From Trichobilharzia regenti (lineage: Eukaryota > Platyhelminthes > Trematoda > Strigeidida > Schistosomatidae), in assembly GCA_944472135.2 (NCBI GenBank), contig OX235263.1:1905517-1969516 (forward strand): a stretch of 64,000 bases of DNA, written 5' to 3'. Below, piece after piece: positions 10,227 to 19,814 of the stretch (within the stretch, counting starts at the first letter, position 1; each line of letters opens with the position of its first letter). A model generated the notes under the pieces. The model was not told where the DNA came from and searched no databases. It saw nothing but the letters and a program-made list of their open reading frames with translations. A program made the position numbers and the translations under genes.

Positions 10227-10488
10227 TCTCTCCGTCTTAGAATATGCAGACGATATAGTCCTTCTAGGCGAGGACACTGACAAAATAGAGCAGAGTCTTC
10301 TAATCACCTTGAGCTGCAATCTACGAATGTGTGGCATGCGATTCACTCCCGCCAAATGCAATATGATGTTACGAGAATGGACCACTCTGACTCCTAGTTT
10401 AGATATAGGGAATGAAGTCGTAGAGCACGTTGACCGCTTCACTTACTTGGGAAGTACCGTCTGCCAGTGCCAATGGGTTGATCTCTGA
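10123..10488 (+). pseudogene. LINE-A reverse transcriptase fragment with YADD
   Basis: Continues the RT after a frameshift: MRQGCPLPSFLFNFIIDV (motif B), LEYADDIVLLGED (motif C, catalytic YADD) and FTYLGST (motif E region). It ends at a further frame break. Confidence 0.8.
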
Positions 10489-11344
10489 CGAAATCTCAGC
10501 ACGGATACAGAGGGCTAGTTTCGAATATGCCAGTTTCCGCCGTCTCTGCCGTAGATGTGATACCCGGCTATCGACCAAAGGATGGGTGTACTGCTCAACA
10601 GTTCGCTCCGCCCTCCTTTATGGCTATGAGTTAAACCTGGCCATCGAAAGTGGAAGATATGGAAAGACTGGATGTCATTGATCATAGTTGCCTGCGTTCT
10701 ATCTCCCGTGTGAAGTGGTACAATAAGGTGAGCAATATTGAGGTTATGCTTCGGTCGAGTGCTAGGTAAGGAGGGGAAATCACTCGACGAGGCTGTGAAG
10801 CTACATCGACTCAGATGGTTATGATGTGTGTTACGTATGCCAAGTCATCGCCTTCCTCGACGGGCAACGTTAGCTGACATAGGGTCAGGCTGGAAAAGAG
10901 CTAGCGGTGGTCAAACCGAGACATGGCTTCATCAGTCAATGAAATCTACAACAGTTAGTTTAAGCCATGTAGGAAGGTATAGACTTCTTATCTGGTTGGT
11001 GTCTTCGGGACGGTAAAAACCAATGGTTGGATACAATCGGTGATATGGCTCAAAATCGTTTTCAATGGCTGGCGCAGATGCATCCACTCCTTGTGACTTA
11101 TGATTTCCAATGAAACTATATTCTTCGTTATTACTATTCTTTTGTTTCATATCCTTGTCTACTTTCTCTAATATGCATCTCTTCTTTTTTCTTCTCTTGC
11201 TCTGTGTGCTACATGGAGTGTGGCGACTCGAACTGTCGCACATCAGTGCAAAGTTTTATGTCAAAAACAGACAGACGAGGAACATGGGTAGAATATTATT
11301 TATCTACTCTATCCTTTTACTTCAAGCTAGAGAGCTGAGGTTCC

Positions 11345-11497
11345 GGTAGGAGTAATTTATTATTCTGACGGGATGCAGTTGCTAGCCTCGCTCAATCTTC
11401 CTTCTCTACCTGCTTAGTGTGGTGTAGCAGTGCGTCGTCCGGGGATTGAACCGTGGACTGCATGCGTTCTGGCGAGCAGTCCATCGACGCACTGGAT
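11345..11497 (-). mobile_element. SINE-B fragment (tRNA-headed)
   Basis: On the minus strand the tRNA-like head (GTGCGTCGATGGACTG) and body reaching GGATGCAGTTGCTAGCC (+ strand) match the SINE-B unit at 34016-34247. It is degenerate and lacks part of the tail. Confidence 0.6.
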
Positions 11498-11874
11498 AGG
11501 GTATCAAGACTTAGTTATATCGTGGTGTTATATTGCAGACTATGTTGACTCTGTAAAGTGATTATTCTCCTCCCAAGCGACTCAGTATTTAGAAAGCCAG
11601 CTCTTGCAGCCGATTCACAGTGGATGCGTGTTAACCATTGTGCATGCGACCGTATATATAATTGGGTTTGGTCTCTTACGTGGTGTGAGAGTTGTATGCT
11701 GATGGAGTACCAGATGGGTGTTTGAGCTTGGAGAGGAGTTTTATTTGTTAAGGTGATGCTGTGAATTGTTTCATGTCTTTTCTTAACTTTGACTGTAGGA
11801 GATAACCGGTCGCGGAGTGAAAACATTTATCACATCGATTCTTTATTAAGTCAGTACTTCAAATATCTCCAAAC
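11498..11874. other. Non-coding stretch before candidate exons
   Basis: No recognised repeat or gene. It could be promoter or 5' leader if the ATG at 11875 is real. Confidence 0.3.
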
Positions 11875-12108
11875 ATGAGTGTCCACGATGAAATTTCAGA
11901 GTTGCAAGAGCTTGTTACAAAGGTGCATATGTGTTAATTTTCGCACTTTGGGAAAGCTTTAGAGCCTAGGGGATAGCAAAGTCTTCTACGATTCTGACCC
12001 ATATCACTGATATTCTCTAAATATTTTTAATGCCATCTCGAGGTCCACAGCTATGTACACAGACTTAAGTCAGCCAATGAGACCAATAGTGAAAATCTTA
12101 ATGAGTTG
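11875..12108 (+). CDS. Candidate host gene 5' exons, coiled-coil-like
   Basis: ATG at 11875 opens 16 codons (MSVHDEISELQELVTK) ending at a possible donor after 11922. A second open stretch at 12043-12108, preceded by AG and followed by GT, continues in frame with SYVHRLKSANETNSENLN. Together they show a heptad-like pattern of Leu, Val and Ile. Both donors (GTGCAT, GTGCCA) and the acceptor are weak. Product unknown. It may be the start of a gene whose later exons lie beyond large TE-filled introns, or a chance pair of ORFs. Confidence 0.3.
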
Positions 12109-12550
12109 GTGCCATGTTTTGGCTCTGCCATTCCCAACTCTTAAAACCTAATCGTACATCAACTAACGTTGGCCATCGAAGGAAGTATCGCCTCTGCATG
12201 CATACATACTTTACAGCCTCGTCGATTTACTTTCACTTCTTTTCTAAACTCTCCAGACGAACCTCATAATTCGTTATCAAGTCACCTGTCGTAAAGTGAG
12301 CGTTTGAATGGTTGCACCTATTGTCAAGTGCCTTTGAATTCGTTCATTTCTACTATAAAGTGGTCATTTCTCATAACCGTAAATTTGGATTGAGCGAATC
12401 GCTGGACGCCGTAAGCATCCTGTGATGGATAGTCAGATATAAGATGCTCTGAAGATGATGCTGGCTGGCTAGAGATAGCCAGACAAGCATTTTGTATCCA
12501 CGTTGACAATTTGTTATTGACTACTGCATTACGGCTGATATAACTAACTT
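12109..12550. other. Possible intron, no recognised feature
   Basis: Nothing recognisable on either strand up to the LINE-A 3' end at about 12555. Confidence 0.3.
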
Positions 12551-12554
12551 GATA

Positions 12555-13320
12555 AGCGAAGTGAACTACAGACTCCGTCTCAATGTAGAGCTTTGCACAG
12601 AAGTGCAGCGATTCAAGCTCCCACACTTCATGTGCGTCGGTGGCACAGTGGTTAGGACTCTCGCCAACCATGCACATGGTCCGGGGTTCGAGCACACGCC
12701 GACGCACACCTGATATCTATGGTCGGCCTGCAAAATTTGGGCTACCGATATCCACGCTGAAAATTCCATACTTGTACCAAAAATACAGTGTGGAATCAAG
12801 CTGTAATCAAAAATTAAATTAAATTCATTTAGCACGCAAAGGTAGATAAAAAAGTCCCAGACCATTGGTTCTCATCATCCAAAGGGCTTCAGCAAGAGTA
12901 ACAGTCTGCTCACCTCCCTGAATGGCTCAAGCAAACTGCCAAGGATTTCATGGACTGATACCAGGTTTTGGTTTGACCATTCTTCTAAATTTAATCCAGT
13001 CTAATTCGGCAAAAACTGCCCGTCGAAGGGAATAATGGCTTGGTATGCCCAACACATGTCCTAGCCATTTCAATCGGTGTAACTTCACAGCTCCATTGAT
13101 TGCCTTATCTAACATTACGCCCAACTTCAGTATTGCTTATCGTGTTATATCAGTTAGTATGAGAGATAGATCGCAGACACCTCTGACCAAAAATAGCTTC
13201 CCTTTTCACATCTTCCACTTTCACTGGCCATGTTTCACCGACGGATCAAACTATAGCACAATATACACGTCATTTAGCCGACAGCTGGATATCATGTTTA
13301 CATTAGAGGTGATGTCAAGT
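12555..13320 (-). mobile_element. LINE-A 3' fragment, split by SINE-A
   Basis: On the minus strand the LINE-A 3' end (AGCTTTGCACAGAAGTGCAG on +) and the C-terminal coding region (complement of ATGCCCAACACATGTCC and CGCAGACACCTCTGACC) match the copies at 14905-15640 and 25700-27010. A SINE-A at 12631-12830 interrupts it. Coding frames are destroyed. Confidence 0.65.
12631..12830 (+). mobile_element. SINE-A copy inserted in LINE-A
   Basis: Head GTGCGTCGGTGGCACAGTGG, palindrome ACCATGCACATGGT, B box GGGTTCGAGC, then the body through TGGAATCAAGCTGTAATCA and an AAATTAAATTAAA tail. It is full length compared with the other four copies. Confidence 0.8.
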
Positions 13321-13332
13321 GGCATATGCCAT

Positions 13333-13523
13333 ATTTTTTGTTTTTGATTACAGCTTGATTCCACACTGTATTTTTGGTACTAGTATGGAATTTTTAGCAT
13401 GTGATATCGGTAGCCCAAATTTTGCAGGCCCACCATAGATATCAGGTGTACGTCGGCAGCGGATCGAACCTCGGACCATGTGCATGGTCTGCGAGAGTCC
13501 TAACCACTGTGCCACCGACGCAC
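13333..13523 (-). mobile_element. SINE-A copy
   Basis: Complete on the minus strand from the head (GTGCGTCGGTGGCACAGTGG) to a tail starting AAAAACAAAAAA. It is closest to the copy at 31112-31306, sharing CCACCATAGA on the + strand. Confidence 0.8.
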
Positions 13524-14490
13524 AGTATGCCTTATGCATCAGTGTTGAGATTCTGTCAGCAATCAAGTGAACTATACATTCGCCCATTTCACTCGCGTTA
13601 TCCTTGTATTGTAGGAAACAAAGAAGACAAATCCTGTGGCATCATTTCACATTTGATATGGCTGAATTGAATGCCAATCACGCTCAGATTTTTACTGAGA
13701 GGAAGTTCATGTGGCTCTTTATTATGTTAGCCTCTTTACTTCAACGGACTAGGGTGGTATTTGCCTGCCTTTAGCCAACTTAGACTTTTGAATATAAAAG
13801 TAGGATAAAGTGTATTTATGTTTTATTCCGCCGGTATCTTATCATTTTGGTGGGTGGTGATGAGTGTAAAGAGCTGCAATATACTTTTGTATGTTGGACG
13901 ATAATTAAGAATAGTGTTAAGTTAGCAGAGTATAACGAATTGCTGTTATTATATTTATTATGCGATTGAAGTTCCATGAAAAAAAGCAAAGGTAGTGAAA
14001 TTGTACTAATGGGTAAAGTTAAACTAAGCACCAGTAAGTGCCAACGGGCAAATTACGTCGACCTCAGTAATCATCATATGATAGAGATGATTTCTACGAA
14101 TATAAACTACACACCTTCATGAAAATTGTGAATTAAAAGGCATGGAAATGTCTGACGTGTGACAAAAATGGCTCACACTTCTGGATGAGAGTATCAAGAG
14201 AGTAATTTAACCACAATCTCAGTGCATCTACCTATCTAGTTCTCCTAAGGCTAACTTTAACCCTAATCTTTCTTTCACCTAATGTGAAAATATTCCTAAA
14301 CCAACCGTAGTCTAACTCGAACCGACCATAATGTCACCCTTATTAGGTTAACCTAACCGTAACGCGTCTTCGCTTAGCCTAAGTCTTAACTTAATCTTTG
14401 CCAAACTTAACCTAAGATTTATCAGATATCCGGTTTTTAATATCATATCATTTCACTAAGCATGCTTTATTCATGATTAAAATGTTGATT
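13524..14490. other. Non-coding, with degenerate CCTAA-rich stretch
   Basis: No gene recognised. From about 14230 to 14420 the + strand is rich in degenerate CTAACC/CCTAA words without a regular period. Confidence 0.35.
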
Positions 14491-14499
14491 TGTAGAGAT

Positions 14500-14720
14500 T
14501 TGATTGGTTATAGGATTTTATAATGAGCTGATATCGGTTAGAAAACCATTGGAAAGCCTGGGAGTACGAGACAGTTGTTTCTTTAGCCTAGTGTGGGACT
14601 CATCGCCAATACTCGCTCACCGGGGTTCGGACCGACGACCTTCCAGTTACGAAGTGAGCTCGCAGACTATTAAGCCGTTTAAACCCAATCCAATGGCTCA
14701 TAGATTCCAACTTTTACCAT
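14500..14720 (-). mobile_element. SINE-C copy (tRNA-headed, hammerhead-derived tail)
   Basis: On the minus strand: tRNA-like head with B-box-like GGTCCGAACCC, then CGATGAGTCCCACACTAGG and a GAAAC motif, then the conserved tail (complement of GCTGATATCGGTTAGAAAAC). The core is mutated relative to the copy at 18843. Confidence 0.7.
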
Positions 14721-14904
14721 TTCACGGTATAGTGCCACCACTGACCAATGTCATCGGTGACAACTATTTGTCTTCACACCGGACCTATTGTACCCTACTG
14801 ATCAGGACTTCCCACCAGAACTCAGGTGACTTCCTACCTGAATAGGGCCAATCACTAGTGAGTATCAGATTCAAGTGTCGGTTTGTTTGCAGAGATTTGA
14901 CTGG

Positions 14905-15640
14905 TTATCTGTCTCTGTCTGTCTGGATTCAACATAGAGCTTGGCACCGAAGTGCAGCAGTTCGAGTTGCCACGTTCCAAATAGCACACAGAGGTAGACA
15001 AGAAGATGAGTGAAGAGAATCAATTGAGTTTGACAAGTATAAGAGTGAAATAGAATGGGTAATGGTAGAAAGGAATATGAAAGATTACAGAGACTGAATA
15101 CATCTGCGCTGGCTATTGACAACGATTTTGAGCCATGTCACCTATTGTCTCCAGCCATTGATTCCTAGAGTCCCGAGGGCCCCAACCCGGAAGTCTGCAT
15201 CTCCCTACCTGACTCAGTTTAACTGTCAAGGATTTCATGGATTGATGAGGCCATGTTTTTGTTTGGCCACCACTGGCTCTTTTCCAAGCTGCACCTATAT
15301 CAGCTAGCAATGCCCGTCGGGGGAGGCGATGGTTAGGCATGCGCAGCACGTGATCTAGCCATCTCAGTCTATGTAACTTTATAGCCTCGCCGATTGATTT
15401 TCCATCTTTGCCCAACACTACGCCTAACGTCAACATTACTTACCTTATTAAACCACCTAACGTGAGACAGAGATCGCAGTCATCTATGATCGAAAGCAGT
15501 CAACCTTTTCATGTCTTCAACTCGTATTTGCCATGTTTCAGAGCCATGGAGAAGGACGGAGCGAACTGCTGAGCAGTACACACGTCCCTTGGTTGATAGC
15601 CAGCCGGATGTCACGCCTACGCCAGAGATGGTGTAAGTCA
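14905..15640 (-). mobile_element. LINE-A 3' copy
   Basis: Minus-strand copy with a CAGACAGACAGAGACAGA-type end at about 14908 and the C-terminal coding region at 15113-15436 (107 codons: [41 protein letters not shown]). This is the characteristic end of the LINE-A protein. The upstream RT is missing (5' truncation). Confidence 0.8.
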
Positions 15641-15649
15641 GCGAAAGCA

Positions 15650-15790
15650 GCTCGAGCTTTTGACTGGTTATAGAGTTTCATCATCTGCTGACATCGTATG
15701 GAGACCGGAGGTTCCTGGGTTCGAACCTAGATCGTGGGCGCATACTGCCGTAAAGTTCCGAAATATGATTTTCCAGGTTTCACTAATTTG
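15650..15790 (+). repeat. Partial SINE-C-like repeat
   Basis: Holds a tRNA-like B box (GGTTCGAACC) and CGCATACTGCCG, as in SINE-C, but the ribozyme-like half is lost. Confidence 0.4.
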
Positions 15791-15870
15791 CTGACTCAGA
15801 ATTTCAGCATCATTGGTCCAGTCACAATCCATTGGTACTTACTAGTGCTTAAAGTTTAACTTGACCACCA

Positions 15871-16077
15871 ATGGATCTGTTTTATCTAACTTCATTTGTT
15901 CTTGTTGTTATCGCATTATTTGAAAACGTTGATGGAAATTGGAGTATGAACTTTCTTAACCGACTAAATTTTTCCCCAGATAAAGTATCAATCCCTATGA
16001 CTTCAACAGTCTTCCAAAGTGGCGTTTATGAGTTACAATCTCACAATCTTAATAGTGATTTACCTCTTACATATTGA
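15871..16077 (+). CDS. Small putative secreted protein or first exon
   Basis: A 68-codon ORF. Residues 1-19 (MDLFYLTSFVLVVIALFEN) form a convincing hydrophobic signal peptide, followed by VDGNWSMNFLNRLNFSPDK. No cysteine pattern or known domain is seen. Schistosomes have many small secreted proteins encoded in short exons, so this could be the first exon of such a gene or a chance ORF. A downstream splice donor is not clear. LINE-A remnants begin about 75 bases later. Confidence 0.35.
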   Translation: MDLFYLTSFVLVVIALFENVDGNWSMNFLNRLNFSPDKVSIPMTSTVFQSGVYELQSHNLNSDLPLTY

Positions 16078-16149
16078 ACGCATCGTTGAAAGCTTCATTT
16101 AGAGCTAAAGCCTGTCCGTCAATGACGCTTGAAGTTGCATCCTTTGAAA

Positions 16150-16553
16150 TGGCCAGGCCAAAGCAATCTTCGAATGTTTGCCATGCGGTTCGCTTCTGTC
16201 AAATGTAAGATGATGCTACATAGACTCCTGGCTTAGAGATAGGTAAGAGTGAAGTGGTTGAGTGTGTTGACAACTTCACTTATTTAGGAAGTTGCATCAC
16301 CCCCAACGAGTTGATCGCTGATGAGATCTAAGCATGGATACAGGAGGCACGTTTGTCATTCGCCAACTTTCGCCACCTTTGGCGTAGACGTCATGTCCGG
16401 ATGGCTGTCGACCGAACGATGTGTGTACTGCTCAGCAGTTCTTCCCGTCCTCCTCAGTGGCTGTGAGTGAGACTTGGCCATTGGGAGTGAAAAACATGAA
16501 AAGGCTGATTGTCTTTAATCATAGATGTCTGCGTCCTACCTCCCAATTTAAGT
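16150..16553 (+). mobile_element. LINE-A RT/C-terminal fragment
   Basis: Decayed plus-strand fragment containing sequence equivalent to FGMRFAPAKCKMM, VEHVDRFTYLGS and the LLYGCETW region, broken by stops and frameshifts. It ends where LINE-B starts at about 16560. Confidence 0.6.
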
Positions 16554-17570
16554 GAGCTGGTGTAATAATAATAATAATAATAATTATTGTCCCCTTGGGA
16601 TCCGAGTGGAACATAGGGCTTCAACAACACATCTCCACTTTGTTCTATTTTCTACTGCCCTCTTTAGCTGGATCCACGATTGCCCAAACTCTTTCTACTC
16701 TTCCTCGCACGATCTCCTCGATGTAACTCGCATTGACGACCAACTCGTCGCTTACCATTCGAATTCCACTCGAGCGATGGCCAGCATTGAGCTCGATGTC
16801 ATTTGACGGTCTCCTCGATGTATGGCCGATCCATTTCCATTTTCTCCTACATATTTCTTGAGTGATCGGCCGTTCGTTGGTTTGTTCCCACAGTTTCTTG
16901 TTACTTATTCTTTCTAGCCAGCTTGTTGATCTTCAGTATAGATCCAGCGAAGACAGCTGTTGATGAAAGTGTTCAACCTGTTGGAAATCCTTCCCTTGAC
17001 GAGCTGGCAAGTTTCTGACCCGTATAGAAGGAGTTGACTGACTGACTTCACATTGATGTTGAAAATCCGAATCTTGTTCTATTTACTGGCTGATTGCTGC
17101 AGAAGATTTCCGAATTGGTTTCAGGTCGATGAAGGCATATCTCGCCTTTCCGATTCTGATTTTCACAACTTCCGACTGTCTGTGGTTGAAGTCATGCTTC
17201 CTAGATAAGTGAAGGAAGTAACCTCTGTTAAATCTCTCTCGTTGATGGTAATTGGTGCTCGTTGTTGTTGTTGTTGCTGTTGCTGTTGCTGAGGTTCGTT
17301 GGTTATCTCCATCACCTTTGTCTTCTGAATTTTCACCTGAAATCTATTCTGTTTTTGCTACCAGCTTCAGCCAGTTTGTTGGTTTTCACCTGCAAGTCTT
17401 CAAGTTTGTGTGACAACATTGGACATATATCATCTGCGAAATCCGGATTATATAGATGGAGTATTCTTTTCGTTCCAACGTGTTCCTGACTCCTTACTCC
17501 CCACACACAGTCTGACGCATAATCCAGTCCACCACAATTAAGAATATCATGGGTGGATGGTGGCTAGCAG

Positions 17571-17630
17571 TGGAATCCAGGATGCGCATTTCGTCCTATT
17601 TGGGACTCGTCAGCAGGATGTACCTGCATT
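17571..17630 (-). ncRNA. Hammerhead ribozyme, Smα type, unit 1
   Basis: Minus strand: CTGACGAG, stem II TCCCAAATAGGA, CGAAA, a minimal stem III (TGCGCA), cleavage site ATC, then CTGGAT. Stem I of this unit has one mismatch (CATCCTG instead of CATCCAG). The motif matches the well-known schistosome hammerhead. Confidence 0.85.
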
Positions 17631-17900
17631 TCTCAGTGAGTGATGATGTTCCCACCGAGGCTCGAACCCAGTACCCATAGTTTTGAACGCCAAAGCGTTA
17701 TCCACTAGACCACTTGGGCCACGAGAGCCACCTCTTGTGCAACGGGTCTTATTAATTATTGAATTGAATTTTTGATTTTCCCGTCGATTGATTGGACCGA
17801 AGTGCTCGGTCTCAGGTTGACATGTCGCCTTCTTGTGCAGATGCTTCGACGATGTCCGGGCATTTAGTTAGTATACAATTGGTGGATGGTGGTTAGCAGT

Positions 17901-17960
17901 GGAATCCAGGATGCGCATTTCGTCCTAATTGGGACTCGTCAGCTGGATGTACCTGCATTT
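17901..17960 (-). ncRNA. Hammerhead ribozyme, Smα type, unit 2
   Basis: Minus strand: stem I strand CATCCAG pairs fully with CTGGAT. Core CTGACGA and GAAA are intact, with stem II loop CAATTA. It is expected to be active, given the catalytic core and the known family. Confidence 0.88.
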
Positions 17961-18229
17961 CTCAGTGAGTGATGATGTTCCCACCGAGGCTCGAACCCAG
18001 TACCCATAGTTTTGAACGCCAAAGCGTTATCCACTAGACCACTTGGGCCACGAGAGCCACCTCTTGTGCAACGGGTCTTATTAATTATTGAATTGAATTT
18101 TTGATTTTCGCGTCGATTGATTGGACCGAAGTGCTCGGTCTCAGGTTGACATGTCGCCTTCTTGTGCAGATGCTTCGACGATGTCCGGGCATTTAGTTAG
18201 TATACAATTGGTGGATGGTGGTTAGCAGT

Positions 18230-18289
18230 GGAATCCAGGATGCGCATTTCGTCCTAATTGGGACTCGTCAGCTGGATGTACCTGCATTT
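18230..18289 (-). ncRNA. Hammerhead ribozyme, Smα type, unit 3
   Basis: Same as unit 2, with perfect stem I and intact CTGACGA / GAAA. It sits in the truncated third unit, which ends inside its tRNA-like head at about 18360. Confidence 0.88.
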
Positions 18290-18540
18290 CTCAGTGAGTG
18301 ATGATGTTCCCACCGAGGCTCGAACCCAGTACCCATAGTTTCAAACGCCAAAGCGTTATCAAAAATTGAATTCAATAAGAATATCATCGGTGATAATAGA
18401 CAGCCTTGTCTTGCTCCTGAATGTACTTCGAACGCCTCACTGAGTTTTCCGCTGTAGATCACCTGACATGTGGCATTGTCATATAGCCACATGTTGAATG
18501 AAGTTGATAAAGACTCGAGGTACTCCGTATAAATAGGGTG

Positions 18541-18612
18541 TGTGATATTGAGGTGAGGCGTCGACTGCTAGGTAAGGACTGGAAATCAGTCGACGAGGTT
18601 GTGAAGCACTCA
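18541..18612 (+). repeat. LINE-A fragment
   Basis: The sequence gatattgaggtgaggcgtc... to gacgaggttgtgaag matches the LINE-A region encoding EVRRRVLGK and SIDEVVK. Only about 70 bases remain. Confidence 0.5.
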
Positions 18613-18744
18613 TATCGACTTCCCACTGGAACCCAGGTACCTGGGTTCGTGACCAGTAGGGTGCAGCAGGTCGGGTGTGAGGACAAATACTCGCCGAAGA
18701 CATTGGCTAGCGGTCACGCTATGTCGTGAATTGGCAGAAGTTAG

Positions 18745-18945
18745 AATTCATAGGCTGGCCATTGGATCGGGTCCCAGTGGCTTAATGCTATACGAGCTCG
18801 CCTTGTAACCGGAAGGTCCTAGGTTCGAATCCCAGTGGGTTCGTACTGCTGATGATTCCCAAACTGGGATGAAACGGTAGCTGTCCAGTACTCCCTGGTT
18901 TTCAATGGTTCTCTAACTAATGTCAGCTCATGATGAAATCCTGAA
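18745..18945 (+). mobile_element. SINE-C copy with intact-looking hammerhead
   Basis: A tRNA-like head (GGTCCCAGTGGCTTAATGC A box; AGGTTCGAATCC B box) is followed directly by a hammerhead architecture and the tail TCTAACTAATGTCAGCTCAT. Other copies lie near 14500, 20000, 20200, 32300, 32500, 43000, 50450, 51400 and 51600. Confidence 0.8.
18843..18891 (+). ncRNA. Candidate hammerhead ribozyme in SINE-C
   Basis: Stem I: GTACTG (18843-18848) pairs with CAGTAC (18886-18891), 6 of 6. Core CTGATGA at 18849-18855. Stem II TTCCCAAACTGGGAT at 18856-18870 (five pairs, closing U-U mismatch). GAAA at 18871-18874. Stem III CGGTAGCTG at 18875-18883 (C-G, G-U, G-C, loop TAG). Cleavage triplet GTC ends at 18885. 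All conserved hammerhead positions are present. Sequence outside the core differs from Smα. Confidence 0.7.
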
Positions 18946-19760
18946 ATAATATTAGTATTCATAATACAAAATTATAAGATAATGGGGATAGTAAGTTTCA
19001 GCATAGAGTTACATATATGGGAGAATAAATCAGCCATTTTTCATGCTAATTACTCAGGAAGTCGGAAGTTTCATGTTTTACACTACTTTTATCACATAGG
19101 ACGTAGGTGGGTGAGTCAAATAGGGTATCGTTGAGTTTTTATTCTTGGTTGTGCCATCGAGCATGTAATCGTTTATACTGACTTCTATTCTTACCAGATG
19201 AGATGCTAGGCGGGGAGAGCTGTGAATAAAGAGGGTGTGTTGAGAGTCAGGCAATATGGATTTAAATCATTTCTCAAATGAGTTTGGGTGTCTGTCGACT
19301 ATGAAAGTAAAGACCCGACTCAGTAGTGGTACACCACTTTCCTTGCTAACTATACCTTTAATACCCTTCTCCTCATTATGATACAGTCATTTTTGAGTAG
19401 TCCTGGAAAGACTCAGGAGGGGGGGGCGGTAAAGTACGATAGGTAAGATGCAAGAGTTAATAAATCGTAAAAGTAGAGGTTGAGTGTTACTCACCAGATT
19501 GTCTTAAGTTCTTAGTGTAGTAGGTTAAACGGAGTATTTTCTTAGAAATAGACTGGATATGAAGAGACCAAGAAAGGTCGGAGGTATTTCATGCTTAACT
19601 TATTCTCTATATCAGTGTCCTCTAAGCTACAAGCACCATGTGAAGTAATAACTGCGTTAAGATCATGTTTATTCCTGACGATGAAATTGACTGTCTCACA
19701 TTTGGAGGGATTTGAGGTAAGACCATTAAGCTTAAGCTCAACTAATTAGTTGTCAGCGCT
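18946..19760 (-). mobile_element. LINE-D (CR1-like) 3' coding fragment
   Basis: From about 19050, minus-strand frames carry broken versions of the end of a CR1-like RT (SNPSKCETVNFIVRNK; FPGLLKND; a decayed LKVVSRIS block). Better copies are at 46020 and 48300. Stops are frequent. 18946-19050 holds nothing recognised. Confidence 0.55.
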
Positions 19761-19814
19761 TTTGATTACGTAAGACTATTCTTAATTCTTCAAAAGTAGT
19801 TGTTACTCATTATG

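Larger units (their letters stand above)
9150..11300 (+). mobile_element. LINE-A (RTE/SR2-like) non-LTR retrotransposon, 5'-truncated, broken
   Basis: Plus-strand frames carry, in order: KATGPYGITPEVFKYGGD (about 9279), the NHRGISL region (9755), the RT core (9813-10226), the YADD motif (about 10243), and a C-terminal region with LRMPSHRLPRRATLADIG (about 10828). The 3' end reads CAAAGTTTTATGTC and closes with CAGACAGACG. It encodes an endonuclease/RT that mobilises by target-primed reverse transcription. A foldback insertion at 9361-9649 and several frameshifts disable it. Confidence 0.8.
17539..18387 (-). mobile_element. Smα-type hammerhead repeat array, 3 units, with 12-bp target duplication
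   Basis: Three head-to-tail units start at 17552, 17882 and 18211 (period 330 and 329 bp), the third truncated. Each has, on the minus strand, a tRNA-like pol III promoter (TGGTCTAGTGG A box, GGTTCGAGCC B box) followed by a hammerhead ribozyme. TAAGAATATCAT occurs at 17539-17550 and 18376-18387, flanking the array inside LINE-B, so the multimer inserted as one unit. Confidence 0.85.
16556..18540 (-). mobile_element. LINE-B copy split by Smα-type array
   Basis: On the minus strand this is the 3' half of LINE-B, ending in (AAT)n at 16566-16585. The part upstream in element terms resumes at 18376-18540, where complement frames read YDNATCQVIYSGKLSEAFEV and GARQGCLLSPMIF (RT motif B). The three-unit Smα array lies between, at a 12-bp target duplication. 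Many stops, so a dead copy. Confidence 0.75.

Noticed and set aside
12631..12705. tRNA gene-like sequence with A and B boxes
   Set aside because: The same head occurs in five SINE-A copies with a common body and tail, so it is not a tRNA gene.
17552..18360. Three direct repeats resembling an array (CRISPR-like layout)
   Set aside because: The period is about 330 bp, no short repeat-spacer pattern exists, and each unit is a eukaryotic tRNA-headed hammerhead repeat.
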